A DNA stretch of 64,000 bases from Amycolatopsis deserti (GCF_014653945.1 NZ_BNAU01000007.1:461759-525758); one strand, 5' to 3'; positions 1-10,393 are shown, numbered from the stretch's first letter. Notes: a model not told the origin generated them from the sequence alone. Numbers and translations: made by a program.

Positions 1-722
1 GCGCCGGTATCGCTCACGCGATGGCAGCCGAGGGCGCCAACCTCGTCGTGGTGGACCTCCTCGCCGACGAGGCCGCGGAGACCGCCCAGCGCATCGTCAA
101 GGACGGCGGCAGGGCGGTGTCCATCGCCGCCGACGTCACCGACCGGGAGCAGGTTCGCGCCGCGATCGACCTCGCCGTCTCGGAGTTCGGCCGGCTCGAC
201 GCCATGTTCAACAACGCCGGCGTCAACGACCCGCGCAACTGGCTCGACATCGACAAGGACAACTGGGACTTCATCACCGGCGTCAACGGCTGGGGCGTCG
301 TCGTCGGAACCCAGGAGGCCGCCAAGCAGTTCATCGCGCAGGGCGGCTCCGGCAAGATCATCAACACCGCCTCCATCGCCGGCCGTCAGGGCTACGCCGC
401 CATCGGCCCCTACTGCGCGTCGAAGGCCGCCGTGATCTCCCTGACCCAGTCCGCCGCCCGCGCGCTGGCCGAGCACAACATCACCGTGAACGGCTTCGCC
501 CCGGGCGTCGTGGACACCCCGCTGTGGGTCGAGCTCGACAAGGCTCTGGAGAACATCGGCAAACCGGAGCTCAAGTTCGAGGGGATGGCCGCCGACATCC
601 TCCTCGGCCGTCCGAGCCGGCCCGCCGACATCGCCCCGACCGCGATCTTCCTCGCCGGCCCGGACTCGGACTACATCACCGGCCAGATCATCCCCATCGA
701 CGGCGGCATGATCCTCGTCTGA
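1..722 (+). CDS. SDR family NAD(P)-dependent oxidoreductase (5' end cut off)
   Basis: Classical short-chain dehydrogenase/reductase, probably oxidising a sugar or polyol. The reading frame is already open at base 3 and reads [17 protein letters not shown], the end of the Rossmann TGxxxGIG region. The first ATG at 21 is therefore internal and the true start lies upstream of the window. The NNAG motif and the catalytic S...YxxxK set (TASIAG, then YCASK) are present, and the C-terminus ends in the usual DGG motif. A sugar ABC importer on the same strand starts 46 bp downstream, so it probably works on the imported compound. The exact substrate is unknown. Confidence 0.9.
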   Translation, partial: AGIAHAMAAEGANLVVVDLLADEAAETAQRIVKDGGRAVSIAADVTDREQVRAAIDLAVSEFGRLDAMFNNAGVNDPRNWLDIDKDNWDFITGVNGWGVVVGTQEAAKQFIAQGGSGKIINTASIAGRQGYAAIGPYCASKAAVISLTQSAARALAEHNITVNGFAPGVVDTPLWVELDKALENIGKPELKFEGMAADILLGRPSRPADIAPTAIFLAGPDSDYITGQIIPIDGGMILV

Positions 723-768
723 CCCCGGCGCCCGGCCCCGACTCCCCCGCCTTCCGAACGGACAGCCC

Positions 769-2310
769 ATGACCTCCCCACCCCGGCCCGTGCTCGAAAT
801 GCGGGGCATCACGAAAACGTTCGACAGCGCCATCGCGCTCAGCGACGTGTCCTTCGACGTGCTGCCCGGCGAAGTGCACGCGCTCTGCGGCGAGAACGGC
901 GCCGGCAAGTCCACCCTGATGAAGGTCCTCAGCGGGGTCTACGGCCACGGCACCTACGACGGCGAGATCCGGTTCGAGGGCGAACTCCTCCAGCTCAAGG
1001 ACCTTCGCGACAGCGAGCGCCACGGCATCGTCATCATCCACCAGGAGCTGGCGCTGAGCCCCCACATGTCCATCGCCGAGAACATCTTCCTCGGCAACGA
1101 GCGGCGCGGGCGGTTCGGCCTGATCGACTGGAACCGGACGAAGCGCGAAGCCGCGGCTCTGCTCAAGCGGGTGGGCCTGCGCGAGGACGTCAGCGCGCCG
1201 GTCTCCGGCCTCGGCGTCGGGAAGCAGCAGCTGGTCGAAATCGCCAAGGCGCTCTCGAAGGAGGTCAAGCTCCTCATCCTCGACGAGCCGACCGCGGCGT
1301 TGAACGACGAGGACTCCCAGCACCTGCTGAACCTGGTCGTCGAGCTGAAGGAACAAGGCATCGCGGCGGTCATCATCAGCCACAAGCTGAACGAGATCGA
1401 GCAGATCGCCGACCGGGTGACCGTCATCCGGGACGGCCGGGTGGTCGAAACCCTCGACACCTCCGACGTCACCGAAGACCGCATCATCGTCGGGATGGTG
1501 GGCCGCGACATGGAGCACCGTTATCCGCAGCGCCCCGCCAAGGAGCTGGGCCGGAGCGTGCTCCGCGTCGAGAACTGGACGGTGTACGACACCCTGGACC
1601 CGACCCGGAAGGTCGTCGACTCAGCGAGTTTCGAGGTCCGGGCCGGCGAGATCCTCGGCGTCTGCGGCCTGGTCGGGTCCGGGCGGACCGAACTCGCCAT
1701 GAGCCTGTTCGGCCACGCCTTCGGCAGCAACATCACCGGCACGACCTGGGTCAACGGCCGCGAGGTCCGGATGAAGACCGTCCGTCAAGCCATCGACTGC
1801 GGCCTGGCCTACGCGACCGAGGACCGCAAGGCGCTCGGCCTCAACATGATCGACGACATCCGGCGCAACATCACCCTCGCTTCCTTGAACAAGGTCACCG
1901 CGCGCGGGCTCCTCGACGAGCGCAAGGAGATCGGCGTGGCCAACGGCTTCCGGAACTCGATGAACATCAAGGCGCCGTCGGTGTTCGCCCGGGCCGGCCA
2001 CCTCAGCGGCGGCAACCAGCAGAAGGTCGTCCTCAGCAAGTGGATCTTCGCCGATCCCGACGTCCTCATCCTCGACGAACCGACGCGCGGCATCGACGTC
2101 GGCGCCAAGTACGAGATCTACCACATCATCCACGAGCTGGCCCGCGACGGTAAGGCCATCCTCGTCGTCTCCTCCGAGCTCCCGGAACTTCTCGGAATCG
2201 CAGACCGAATCATGGCCGTGTGTGACGGCCGCATCACCGGCGACCTCCCCGTCGAGAGCGCCGACCCGGAGAGCTTGATGCGGCTCATGACCCTGGAGAA
2301 AGCACGATGA
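769..2310 (+). CDS. mmsA: Multiple-monosaccharide ABC transporter ATP-binding protein (MmsA/GguA type)
   Basis: Cytoplasmic ATPase of a CUT2-family sugar importer, 513 aa, with two nucleotide-binding domains as in RbsA/XylG. Domain 1 has Walker [10 protein letters not shown] near residue 41, Walker [12 protein letters not shown] and an atypical signature (VGKQQ). Domain 2 has the degenerate Walker [11 protein letters not shown], the signature LSGGNQQK and Walker [13 protein letters not shown]. Its last four bases overlap the permease start (ATGA), so the two are translationally coupled. The family call comes from the adjoining ChvE-like binding protein and 411-residue permease. The symbol follows current naming of this family and does not define the sugar. 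Confidence 0.93.
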   Translation: MTSPPRPVLEMRGITKTFDSAIALSDVSFDVLPGEVHALCGENGAGKSTLMKVLSGVYGHGTYDGEIRFEGELLQLKDLRDSERHGIVIIHQELALSPHMSIAENIFLGNERRGRFGLIDWNRTKREAAALLKRVGLREDVSAPVSGLGVGKQQLVEIAKALSKEVKLLILDEPTAALNDEDSQHLLNLVVELKEQGIAAVIISHKLNEIEQIADRVTVIRDGRVVETLDTSDVTEDRIIVGMVGRDMEHRYPQRPAKELGRSVLRVENWTVYDTLDPTRKVVDSASFEVRAGEILGVCGLVGSGRTELAMSLFGHAFGSNITGTTWVNGREVRMKTVRQAIDCGLAYATEDRKALGLNMIDDIRRNITLASLNKVTARGLLDERKEIGVANGFRNSMNIKAPSVFARAGHLSGGNQQKVVLSKWIFADPDVLILDEPTRGIDVGAKYEIYHIIHELARDGKAILVVSSELPELLGIADRIMAVCDGRITGDLPVESADPESLMRLMTLEKAR

Positions 2311-3542
2311 GCGCGACCCTGTCCAAAGACGAGCAGAGCACGCCGGCGCCCCTGGTGGGTATCGAGGAGCACCGGCGCGTGAACCCGTTCGTCGCCGCCC
2401 TCTCCCGCAACAGCATGTTCGTGGCCCTCGCCGCGGTGATCGTGGTGTTCACCCTCACGACTGACGGTGTCATCGTCCGGAACCAGAACGTTTCCAACGT
2501 CATCGTGCAGAACGGCTACATCCTCATCCTCGCCATCGGCATGGTGATGGTGATCGTCGGCGGGCACATCGACCTGTCCGTGGGGTCCGTGGCCGGATTC
2601 GTCAGCTCGGTGTCCGCGGTCATGATGGTGAACCACCACATCCCCTGGGGCCTCGCGGTCGTGCTGTCCCTGGCGATCGGCGCGGCCGCCGGAGCGTTCC
2701 AGGGGTTCTGGATCGCCTACGTGGGCATCCCCTCCTTCATCGTCACGCTGGCCGGGATGCTCACCTTCCGCGGTCTGACCCTCATGGTCATCGGCCCGAC
2801 CAACATCGGGTCGTTCCCCCAGGGCTTCACCAAGCTCGGTTCCGGTTACCTGGGCAACCCGCACCCGGGCGGGGGCACCGACATCCTGACCCTCGTCCTC
2901 ACCGTGCTCCTCGTGGCCGCGATCGTCGTGACCCGCGTCCGGGGGCGCATGGCCAGGAAGTCGCACGACGAGCCCGCCGGTTCCCCGGTTCCGTTCGCCC
3001 TCGGTCTCATCGCCCTCAGCGCGTCGGTCTTCGCCCTCGGCTGGGTCCTGGCCAACTACCGCGGCACCCCGATGGTCCTGGTCATCCTGCTCGTGCTGGC
3101 CGCGTTGTACACCCTCATCGCCAAGCGGACCTCCCTCGGCCGGTACGTGTACGCGGTCGGAGGCAACCGCCGCGCGGCCGAGCTGAGCGGTGTCAACGCC
3201 AAGCGGATCGACTTCTTCCTCTTCGTGAACATGGGCTTCCTGGCTGCCTTGGCCGGCCTGGCGTTCACCGCCCGGCTGAACTTGGCGTCCTCCGCCGGCG
3301 GTTCCGGGTTCGAGCTCGAGGCCATCGCCGCGGCCTTCGTCGGGGGTGCCGCCGTCCAGGGCGGCATCGGCACCATCGGCGGCGCCATCATCGGCGGCCT
3401 CACCATCGGTGTGATCAACAACGGCATGTCGATCATGGGCCTCGGCGCCCAATGGCAGCAGGTCGTCCTCGGACTGGTTCTCCTCGTCGTCGTCGCCTTC
3501 GACTTCTGGAACAAGAAGCGACGCGGCCGGCAGAGCGTCTGA
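2307..3542 (+). CDS. mmsB: Multiple-monosaccharide ABC transporter permease (MmsB/GguB type)
   Basis: Inner-membrane permease of 411 aa. It has many hydrophobic segments separated by the conserved CUT2 motif [14 protein letters not shown] after the second segment and a loop with [19 protein letters not shown]. It is longer than RbsC (about 320 aa) because of an extra hydrophilic loop around residues 205-230, as in the GguB/XylH group. Its start overlaps the ATPase stop by 4 bp, and the binding protein follows after 28 bp, so the three form one operon. Confidence 0.93.
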   Translation: MSATLSKDEQSTPAPLVGIEEHRRVNPFVAALSRNSMFVALAAVIVVFTLTTDGVIVRNQNVSNVIVQNGYILILAIGMVMVIVGGHIDLSVGSVAGFVSSVSAVMMVNHHIPWGLAVVLSLAIGAAAGAFQGFWIAYVGIPSFIVTLAGMLTFRGLTLMVIGPTNIGSFPQGFTKLGSGYLGNPHPGGGTDILTLVLTVLLVAAIVVTRVRGRMARKSHDEPAGSPVPFALGLIALSASVFALGWVLANYRGTPMVLVILLVLAALYTLIAKRTSLGRYVYAVGGNRRAAELSGVNAKRIDFFLFVNMGFLAALAGLAFTARLNLASSAGGSGFELEAIAAAFVGGAAVQGGIGTIGGAIIGGLTIGVINNGMSIMGLGAQWQQVVLGLVLLVVVAFDFWNKKRRGRQSV

Positions 3543-3570
3543 GCCAAAACGATCGGAAGGGACAACGTCC

Positions 3571-4665
3571 GTGAAAAAGGTCCTGTTGGCCGTCACCGGC
3601 CTGGCGCTCGCCACAGCGCTCGCCGGATGTGGCGGGGGTGAGTCCGGTGACAGTGGAACCATCGGCATCCTGATGCCCAGCACCACCAACGCCCGCTGGC
3701 AGATCGAGGCCGACCAGATGACCGCGACCTTCAAAGAACGCGGTTACGACACCTCGGTCCAGTACGCCAACGACGACGCGCCCACCCAGGTGTCCCAACT
3801 GGAGGACATGGTCACCAAGGGCGTCAAAGCGCTCGTGGTGGTGGCGGTGGACGGCAAAGCTCTCGGCGGCCCGCTCGCCGACGCCAAGGCGAGCAACATC
3901 CCGGTGGTCGCCTACACCCGGCTCCTGCAGCAGACCGACGCCGTCGACTTCTACACGACGTTCGACTACAAGAAGTACGGCGCGCTGAGCGGCACCGCCA
4001 TCCTCCAGGGCCTGGGCATCCAGGACGCGGACGGCAAGGACACCGGGAAGACGGGCCCGTTCAACATCGAGATCGTCAACGGCAGCCCGATCGACTCGGT
4101 GGCGCACGACATGTGGGAGGGCTACCGGTCGACCCTCCAGCCCTACCTCGACCGCGGGACACTGCGCGTCCTGTCCGGCCAGGACACCTTCGACCAGTCC
4201 GCGACGCTGAACTGGAACCCCGAGACGGCCCAGAAGCGCATGGAGAACATCATCACCAAGACCTACTCCGGCGGTGCGAAGCTCGACGCGGTCTGGGTTC
4301 CCTACGACGGTCTGACCCGCGGCGTCATCTCGGCTCTCACCAGCTCCGGCTTCAGCCCCGGCACCGACCGCTGGCCTCTGCTGACCGGTGGCGACGCCGA
4401 AGTGGACTCGGTCAAGGCGATCCTCGCGGGTCAGCAGTACTCGACCGTGTACCTGGACTACAAGACACTGGCCAAGGGCACGGCTGAGCTCGTCGCCGAC
4501 CAGCTCGACGGAAAGGGCTTCCCGGCGGGCGACACCGAGTACGACAACGGGACCACGAAGGTCCGGACCAAGCTCTTCGACCTGAGCCTGGTGCGCGACG
4601 ACGACGTGAAGCCGGTCCTGGTCGACCGGGGCTTCTACACCGCCGACCAGGTCGGTCTCAAGTAG
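3571..4665 (+). CDS. chvE: ChvE-like multiple-monosaccharide substrate-binding lipoprotein
   Basis: Extracytoplasmic sugar-binding lipoprotein of 364 aa. A GTG start follows GGAAGGGA. The signal peptide (MKKVLLAVTGLALATALAGC) ends in a lipobox, so the protein should be lipid-anchored outside the membrane. The mature part reads as a type-1 periplasmic-binding fold (GILMPSTTNARWQIEAD, a VVVAVDGKALGGPL strand, and TGGDAEVDSVKAIL near the end), closest to ChvE/XylF. It is the last gene of the importer operon and is followed by a hairpin terminator. Confidence 0.92.
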   Translation: MKKVLLAVTGLALATALAGCGGGESGDSGTIGILMPSTTNARWQIEADQMTATFKERGYDTSVQYANDDAPTQVSQLEDMVTKGVKALVVVAVDGKALGGPLADAKASNIPVVAYTRLLQQTDAVDFYTTFDYKKYGALSGTAILQGLGIQDADGKDTGKTGPFNIEIVNGSPIDSVAHDMWEGYRSTLQPYLDRGTLRVLSGQDTFDQSATLNWNPETAQKRMENIITKTYSGGAKLDAVWVPYDGLTRGVISALTSSGFSPGTDRWPLLTGGDAEVDSVKAILAGQQYSTVYLDYKTLAKGTAELVADQLDGKGFPAGDTEYDNGTTKVRTKLFDLSLVRDDDVKPVLVDRGFYTADQVGLK

Positions 4666-4675
4666 ATCACCCATC

Positions 4676-4717
4676 CGGTTGTGGGCCGTCGGCGAAGTGT
4701 CCGGCGGCCCACAACCG
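4676..4717. terminator. Bidirectional hairpin between convergent genes
   Basis: A perfect 13-bp inverted repeat (CGGTTGTGGGCCG / CGGCCCACAACCG) with a 16-base loop lies in the 70-bp gap between the plus-strand binding protein and the minus-strand lipoate ligase-like gene. There is no T-tract, which is common for terminators in high-GC actinobacteria. Confidence 0.75.
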
Positions 4718-4735
4718 TGTGCGCGTTCCCGGGGT

Positions 4736-5473
4736 TCACACGAGGTGGCGCGGCAACAGGTCCTGCGCGGCCGCGAGGGTGCTGCTCTCGAACGGGGTCG
4801 CCGGCCGGGAGCACACGCCGTGCGCGGCCCGGATCCGGTGCTCGACTTCGGCGACTCCGCAGCCCGGGACCTCGTCCGCGACCGAGCCGACGGTGTCCGG
4901 GTCGAACGGCAGGTCGAGCGCGGCGTAGACGTCGGTCAGCACACGCCGGAGGGGCTCGGCGTCGTCGATGACGATCAGCGCGCTGAACAGCCACCCGTTG
5001 CGCACGACGCGCTGCGCCGTGCCGACGAGCTTCACGACCGAGCGGGCGTTGACGCTGTGCTCTCCCGCGCAGTACTCACCGGGGACGGCACCGACCCGTG
5101 CGTCGACACCCAGCTCGCGGAGCGCGGCTGCGTAGAGGTCACCGAAGCGGGCGAACCTGTCGTTGAGCCCTGCCGCGGCAGGCGTCTGATGCCGGACGTG
5201 GTCGATGACGAGCGCGTTGCCGGTGTAGGCCACCGCGCGCCCGCCGACGCCGCGGACGCACGTCTCGAACCCTGCCGCGACGGCCGACTCGACGGCGGCC
5301 GGGAACCCCGGCCGGTGCGTGTCCCGGCGGCCGAACACCACTGCCGGGCCGGCGGGACGGTAGACGCGCAGCGTCTCCGGGATTTCCTCGTCAGCGGCTT
5401 GGCGCAGCAATGCGGAAGTGACAGCGAGCTCCGCGACCTCCGAAGCACCGGCCCTGCCGGCGTGCAACCGCAT
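4736..5473 (-). CDS. Lipoate-protein ligase A-like protein
   Basis: Member of the biotin/lipoate A/B ligase fold, 245 aa. The conserved blocks are RPAGPAVVFGRRDTHRPGF, RGVGGRAVAYTG (lipoyl-binding loop) and a segment with the catalytic-type lysine, VVKLVGTAQRVVRNGW. The family attaches lipoate to E2 lipoyl domains or moves octanoyl/lipoyl groups between carriers. It lies 34 bp downstream of the E3 gene of a 2-oxo-acid dehydrogenase operon and most likely lipoylates that operon's own E2. Whether it is a true ligase or an amidotransferase cannot be decided from sequence. Confidence 0.85.
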   Translation of the reverse strand: MRLHAGRAGASEVAELAVTSALLRQAADEEIPETLRVYRPAGPAVVFGRRDTHRPGFPAAVESAVAAGFETCVRGVGGRAVAYTGNALVIDHVRHQTPAAAGLNDRFARFGDLYAAALRELGVDARVGAVPGEYCAGEHSVNARSVVKLVGTAQRVVRNGWLFSALIVIDDAEPLRRVLTDVYAALDLPFDPDTVGSVADEVPGCGVAEVEHRIRAAHGVCSRPATPFESSTLAAAQDLLPRHLV

Positions 5474-5507
5474 ACGACCTGCCTACCAGATGGGCAGCCG
5501 CACCGGC

Positions 5508-6875
5508 TCATCCATGGGCGTGCAGGGGCTTCCCGGACAGCGCGAGAGCCGCTTCGCCGAGCGCCTCGTTCTGCGTGGGATGGGCGTGGATGAAGCGGGC
5601 GACGTCGTCGGGGAGGGCTTCCCAGTTGACCATCAGCGCCGCCTCGCCGACCTGCTCGCCCATGCGGGCCCCGATCATGTGGACCCCGACGATGGGGCCG
5701 TCCGGCTCGCGAACCAGCTTCACGAAACCGGTGGTGCCCAGGATCTGGCTCTTGCCGTTGCCGCCCAGGTGGTACTCGTAGGTGCCGACATCGCCGAACC
5801 GCTCGCGCGCCTGGGACTCGGTGAGGCCGACCGACGCGATCTCGGGGTCGCAGTAGGTGACGCGCGGGATGCTGCTGTCCTCGACCGGCGGCGGGTTCAG
5901 TCCGGCGATCTGCTCGGCGACGAAGATGCCGTGAGCGAAGCCGCGATGAGCCAGCTGGAGGCCGGCGACCAGGTCGCCGACCGCGTACACGTGCGGCACC
6001 GAGGTGCGCAGCCGCTCGTCGGTCGCGACCCAGCCACGGTCGAGCCGGATTCCGTTCTCCGCGAACCCCAGTCCCGCGGACGCGGGGCCGCGACCGACCG
6101 CGACGAGCACGAGGTCGGCCGGGATCGTGTCGCCGTTGTCCAGACTCACCAGCACGCCGTCGCGGGTCTGCTCGACGGCGTTGAACCGGGTGCCGGTGCG
6201 GAACCGGATGCCGCGCTTGCGGAACGCGCGCTCCAGCTGTTTGCCGATGGCCGGGTCCTCCAGCGGGACCAGCGATGGAAGTGCCTCGACGATCGTGACC
6301 TCGGCGCCGAAGGACTTCCACACGGACGCGAACTCCACGCCGATGACGCTGCCGCCGATGATGACGACGCTGGCGGGCACCTCGGTGAGCCGCAGCGCGT
6401 CGTCGCTGGTGATCACGCGGCCGCCGGTCTCCAGGCCGGGCAGGGTGCGGGCGGTGGAGCCGGTCGCGAGGACGAGGTCGGTGGCGGTGTAGCGCTCCCC
6501 CTCGACGTCCACGGTCGTCGGGCCGGCCAGCTTCCCCTCGCCGGAGACCAGGGTGATCCCGCCCGCCTTCACGAGTCCCTGGAGGCCCTGGTGGAGGCGG
6601 TCGACGACCCCGTTCTGATAGGCGTTGACGCCGGCCATGTCGATGCCCTCGAACGTGGTCCGGACGCCGTGTGCGGAGCCGGCCCGCGCGGCGTCGGCGA
6701 GCTCGGCCGCGTGCAACAGCGCCTTGGTCGGCACGCAGCCGCGGTGCAGGCAGGTGCCGCCGAGCCGGTCGCGCTCGATGAGCGCGACCGACTTTCCGAG
6801 CTGGGCGGCGCGCAGGGCGGTCGCGTAGCCACCGCTGCCGCCGCCGAGGACGACGACGTCGAAGTCGTGGGTCAT
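5508..6875 (-). CDS. lpdA: Dihydrolipoyl dehydrogenase (E3)
   Basis: FAD flavoprotein of 455 aa that reoxidises dihydrolipoyl groups of E2 with NAD+. It shows the N-terminal FAD motif GGGSGGYATA, the redox disulfide GGTCLHRGCVPT (C42/C47), the NAD-binding GGSVIGVEFASV, the second FAD site VYAVGDLV, and the C-terminal HAHPTQNEALGEA with the catalytic His-Glu pair. The ATG at 6875 follows AGGAGAG. The open frame continues upstream through the antisense of E2, but only this start begins at the FAD fold. E2 lies 41 bp upstream and the lipoate ligase-like gene downstream. Confidence 0.95.
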   Translation of the reverse strand: MTHDFDVVVLGGGSGGYATALRAAQLGKSVALIERDRLGGTCLHRGCVPTKALLHAAELADAARAGSAHGVRTTFEGIDMAGVNAYQNGVVDRLHQGLQGLVKAGGITLVSGEGKLAGPTTVDVEGERYTATDLVLATGSTARTLPGLETGGRVITSDDALRLTEVPASVVIIGGSVIGVEFASVWKSFGAEVTIVEALPSLVPLEDPAIGKQLERAFRKRGIRFRTGTRFNAVEQTRDGVLVSLDNGDTIPADLVLVAVGRGPASAGLGFAENGIRLDRGWVATDERLRTSVPHVYAVGDLVAGLQLAHRGFAHGIFVAEQIAGLNPPPVEDSSIPRVTYCDPEIASVGLTESQARERFGDVGTYEYHLGGNGKSQILGTTGFVKLVREPDGPIVGVHMIGARMGEQVGEAALMVNWEALPDDVARFIHAHPTQNEALGEAALALSGKPLHAHG

Positions 6876-6916
6876 GATCTCTCCTGGCCGGTATTGGTCG
6901 TGGGTCGCGGCCGTGG

Positions 6917-8149
6917 TCAGACGACCAGGCTCAGCGGGTTCTCGATCGCGGTGACGAGGGCGTCCATCCACTGCGCCGCGAGTGCGCCGTCGATCGCGCG
7001 GTGGTCGACCGACATCACGAGCTGGACCGCGGTGCGGACCGTCACCTCGTCCCCCACCACGACCGGCGTGGGGCGGCCGGCCCCGACGGCGAGGATCGCC
7101 GATTGGGGCGGGTTGATGATGGCCGAGAACTCGTCGACCCCGTACATGCCGAGGTTCGAGATGGTGATCGAACCGCCCTCGAGGTCCTCCTGCTGGAGGC
7201 GGCCGGCGTCGGCCCGCTCGACGTGGGTCTTCACCTGGGCAGAGATCGCCGAGAGCGAGGATTTCTCGACGCCGCGCAGCACCGGGGTCACCAGACCCCG
7301 CCCGGAGGCGATGGCCACCGAGATGTCGACGCTGTCGAAGCGGCGCAGGGCGTCGTCGGTCCAGATGACGTTCGCGTCCGGCACCCGCGTGTGTGCCACG
7401 GCGATGGCCCGGATGAGGAAGTCGTTGACCGAGATCTTCGCGGGCGAGGTGGCGTTGATCCGGCCACGCAGCTCGAGCAGTTCGTCGAGAACCGCGGTGC
7501 GCTTGACGTAGAAGTGCGGGATTTCCTGCTTGCTCTGCGTGAGCCGTCGCGCGATCGCGCGCCGCAGTCGCGTGTGCTCGACGTCGGTCCAGCCGGTCAC
7601 CGCCTCGGTGGCCGGCGCGACCGGTGCCGGCGATTCGTCGCGGCCCCCGCTCGTCGCCGGTGCGGCGGCGACGAGGGCCTCGACGTCCCGGCGCCGGATG
7701 CGGCCGTGGGGACCGCTCCCGGTCAGGCCGTCGGGGCTGAGCCCGGCCTCCCGCAGCAGCTTGCGGGCGATGGGGGTGATGAAGACCCGCGACTGCTCGG
7801 TCGTGCCGATCGGCCGGACAGCGGGCGGCTCGGTACTGGGAACGCGGGAGGGGCCCGGCCCGTTCACGCCCAGCTCGGCGAGCAGGGCGTCGAGGTCCGC
7901 GGTGAGCTCGTCGGCGCTGCCGAGCAGGGCCATGGGCGCTCCGACGTCGACGGTCGAGCCGGGCTCCACGAGAGCGCGCAGCAGTGTGGCGCCCTTCTCT
8001 GCCTCCATCTCGACGACCGCCTTCTCGGTCTCGATGACGGCGATCGCCTCGCCCGCCTTGAACTCGTCCCCCACGTCGACGAGCCACTCGCCGACGACGA
8101 CCTCGGTCGCTCCGGCAGCCACCTCCGGCACCGGCAACAGCTCAGCCAT
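6917..8149 (-). CDS. 2-oxo acid dehydrogenase E2, dihydrolipoamide acyltransferase
   Basis: Core acyltransferase of the complex, 410 aa. One N-terminal lipoyl domain (residues 1-80) carries the lipoylated lysine in VIETEKAVVEMEAE. An Ala/Pro linker, a peripheral-subunit-binding domain (ITPIARKLLREAGL, around residue 115) and the catalytic domain follow. The catalytic domain ends with the active-site motif SVDHRAIDG. A single lipoyl domain fits pyruvate/acetoin/branched-chain complexes rather than the multi-domain housekeeping actinobacterial SucB/AceF. It lies between E1 and E3 in the operon. Confidence 0.93.
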   Translation of the reverse strand: MAELLPVPEVAAGATEVVVGEWLVDVGDEFKAGEAIAVIETEKAVVEMEAEKGATLLRALVEPGSTVDVGAPMALLGSADELTADLDALLAELGVNGPGPSRVPSTEPPAVRPIGTTEQSRVFITPIARKLLREAGLSPDGLTGSGPHGRIRRRDVEALVAAAPATSGGRDESPAPVAPATEAVTGWTDVEHTRLRRAIARRLTQSKQEIPHFYVKRTAVLDELLELRGRINATSPAKISVNDFLIRAIAVAHTRVPDANVIWTDDALRRFDSVDISVAIASGRGLVTPVLRGVEKSSLSAISAQVKTHVERADAGRLQQEDLEGGSITISNLGMYGVDEFSAIINPPQSAILAVGAGRPTPVVVGDEVTVRTAVQLVMSVDHRAIDGALAAQWMDALVTAIENPLSLVV

Positions 8150-8191
8150 GGAATCGTCCTCGTCTCTCAGTCGGTAGCGGTTGGGGCGGGG

Positions 8192-10372
8192 TCACTCGGC
8201 GGCGATGCGCCGCAGGGCGGTGACGACCTCGTCGGTCTTCGCGATGGCGGCGCGCTCGAGCACCTTGCTGATGCTCGGTGACGCCTCGGCGCCGGTGACC
8301 CGCTCGACGGGGGCGTCCAGCCAGTCGAAGAGGCGGCGCTGGATCTCGTCGGCCAGCCAGCCGCCGTAGGAGGTGCCGATCGCGCCCTGCTCGACGAGGA
8401 GGACCCGGTTGGTCTTCCGCACGCTCTCCTCGATCGTCGCCCAGTCGAGGGAGGCGCGGTCCAGCCAGCGCAGGTCGATGAGGTCGGCGGAGAGCTCGGG
8501 GACCTGGTCGAGCGCCTCCAGGCAGTGGCCGACCATGGACAGGTAGGAGATGACCGTGAGGTCGGAGCCCTCCCGGCGCACGGCCGCCTTGCCGACGGGC
8601 AGGTGGTAGTCGAGGTCCTCGACCGGGCCGACGCCGGTTGAGGTGTAGAGGTCGACGTGCTCGAGCACGACCACCGGGTCCTCGCAGGCGAGCGCGGTGT
8701 TCATCAACCCGACGTAGTCGTAGGGCGTGGACGGGGCGACCACTCGCAGCCCGGGCGCGGTGGTCAGGATGCCGGCGGGGTCCATCGAGTGCTGGGAGCC
8801 GTAGCCGGTCCCGGCGGCGAGTTTGCTGCGCAGCACGAACGGGACAGCGCTTTCCCCGCCGAACATGTGGCGGGCCTTGGCGATCTGGTTGAACAACTGG
8901 TCCGCGGCGACCCACATGAAGTCGGCGTACATGAACTCCACGACCGGGTGGAACCTGCCGTCGAGCGCCATCCCGCCGCCGAGCCCGGCGAACGCGTTCT
9001 CGCTGATCGGTGTGCCGAGGACCCGGTCGGGGAAGAGCTCGAGGGCACGCTTCGTCGCGCCGTTGGTGCCGCCCTTGAGACCGTCGACGTCCTCACCCAT
9101 CACGACGATGCGGCTGTCGGTCTCCATCCGCCGTCCCATCACGTCGCTGACGACGTCGATGAACCGCCGCTCGCCGAGCTCACCGGTGAACTCGTCCTGG
9201 TCCTCGAACCGGAGCCCGTCGAGCTCGGAGAGGTCACCGCGGACGCCGACGTCGACGAAGCCGGTGTCGGGCCACAGGTCGGCCCGGATGCGGCGCTGTC
9301 CCGGTTTGCCCCCGGCGACCGGCTCCAGCAGTCCGTCACCGATGCCGGACATGACGGCGTCGGCCTCGGCTTTCGCCGCGTCGATCGCCTCGGCGGTGAG
9401 CAGGCCGCGCTCGACGACGGCCGCGCGCAGCTGGTCGATGGCGTCGCGCTCCCGCCACGCCTTTTCCTCGGCCTTGGAGCGATAGCCGAAGGCGGAACCG
9501 GGGAAGGCGCCGTTCTGGTGGTAGTACCGGTAGAGATCGGCCTCGATGATCGTCGGGCCGTGGCCGGCGCGCATGTGGCCGACCGCCTCGGTCATCGCGG
9601 TGTGCACGGCGAGCGCGTCCATGCCGTCGACGCGCCAGCTCGGGATGCCGAAGCCCGGGCCGCGCGCGGAAAGCCGGGTCTCCGCGGTGGCCTTGGCGAC
9701 CGGCGTCGAGACGGCGTACTGGTTGTTCTCGATGAAGAAGCAGACCGGCAGCTTCCAGGCGGCCGCGAGGTTGAAGGTCTCCAGGACGGAGCCGATGTTG
9801 ACCGCCCCGTCGCCGAAGTAGGTGACCGAGACGGCGTCCGTTCCGGCGTGCTTCATGTTCCAGGCGAAGCCGGCGGCCTGCGGGACGCCGCCACCGACGA
9901 TGGCGTTGGTGCCCATCGCGCCGGCCTCGCGCCACTGCAGGTGCATGGACCCGCCGCGCCCGCGGCAGAAGCCGTCGGCGAGGCCGCAGATCTCGGCGAG
10001 CGTGCGGCGGAACACCTCGTGCACCTCGGGCGTGATCTCCGGAAGGGCACCGGGCTTCGGCTGGAGGACGTGGCCGACCGCCTTGGCGAGGAACTGGTGG
10101 TGGCCGCGGTGGGATCCGTTGACGAAGTCGTCCGAGCGCAGCGGGAGGATCGAGCCGACGGCGCCGCCCTCCTGACCCACGCTGGAGTGGGCCGGGCCGT
10201 GGATGAGGCCCTGGCCGGCGAGTTCGAGCACGTACTCCTCGAACGAGCGGATCCACTGGGCGCGCCCGAGCAGCTGCAGAAGCACATCCGGATCGGCCTC
10301 CGACCAGTCCCGCGCGCCGGTGGTGAGCTCCACCCAGGGTGCGCCGGGGACCAGGTCCGTGTGCGTCGTCAT
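8192..10372 (-). CDS. 2-oxo acid dehydrogenase E1, fused alpha and beta subunits
   Basis: Thiamine-diphosphate-dependent decarboxylase of 726 aa. The N-terminal half resembles an AcoA/PDH E1-alpha subunit, with the ThDP motif starting GDGAVNIG at 187 and ending ENN at 215-217. The C-terminal half, from about residue 400, resembles an AcoB/PDH E1-beta subunit (GEDVDGLKGGTNGAT, EFMYADFM, GSQHSMDPAGI). Alpha and beta are normally separate proteins of about 330 aa each. The ATG follows GGGAGAAG. It is the first gene of the E1-E2-E3-lipoate ligase operon. The 2-oxo acid or acetoin-type substrate is not determinable. Confidence 0.92.
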   Translation of the reverse strand: MTTHTDLVPGAPWVELTTGARDWSEADPDVLLQLLGRAQWIRSFEEYVLELAGQGLIHGPAHSSVGQEGGAVGSILPLRSDDFVNGSHRGHHQFLAKAVGHVLQPKPGALPEITPEVHEVFRRTLAEICGLADGFCRGRGGSMHLQWREAGAMGTNAIVGGGVPQAAGFAWNMKHAGTDAVSVTYFGDGAVNIGSVLETFNLAAAWKLPVCFFIENNQYAVSTPVAKATAETRLSARGPGFGIPSWRVDGMDALAVHTAMTEAVGHMRAGHGPTIIEADLYRYYHQNGAFPGSAFGYRSKAEEKAWRERDAIDQLRAAVVERGLLTAEAIDAAKAEADAVMSGIGDGLLEPVAGGKPGQRRIRADLWPDTGFVDVGVRGDLSELDGLRFEDQDEFTGELGERRFIDVVSDVMGRRMETDSRIVVMGEDVDGLKGGTNGATKRALELFPDRVLGTPISENAFAGLGGGMALDGRFHPVVEFMYADFMWVAADQLFNQIAKARHMFGGESAVPFVLRSKLAAGTGYGSQHSMDPAGILTTAPGLRVVAPSTPYDYVGLMNTALACEDPVVVLEHVDLYTSTGVGPVEDLDYHLPVGKAAVRREGSDLTVISYLSMVGHCLEALDQVPELSADLIDLRWLDRASLDWATIEESVRKTNRVLLVEQGAIGTSYGGWLADEIQRRLFDWLDAPVERVTGAEASPSISKVLERAAIAKTDEVVTALRRIAAE

Positions 10373-10393
10373 CGCGCTTCTCCCAAAACTGTC

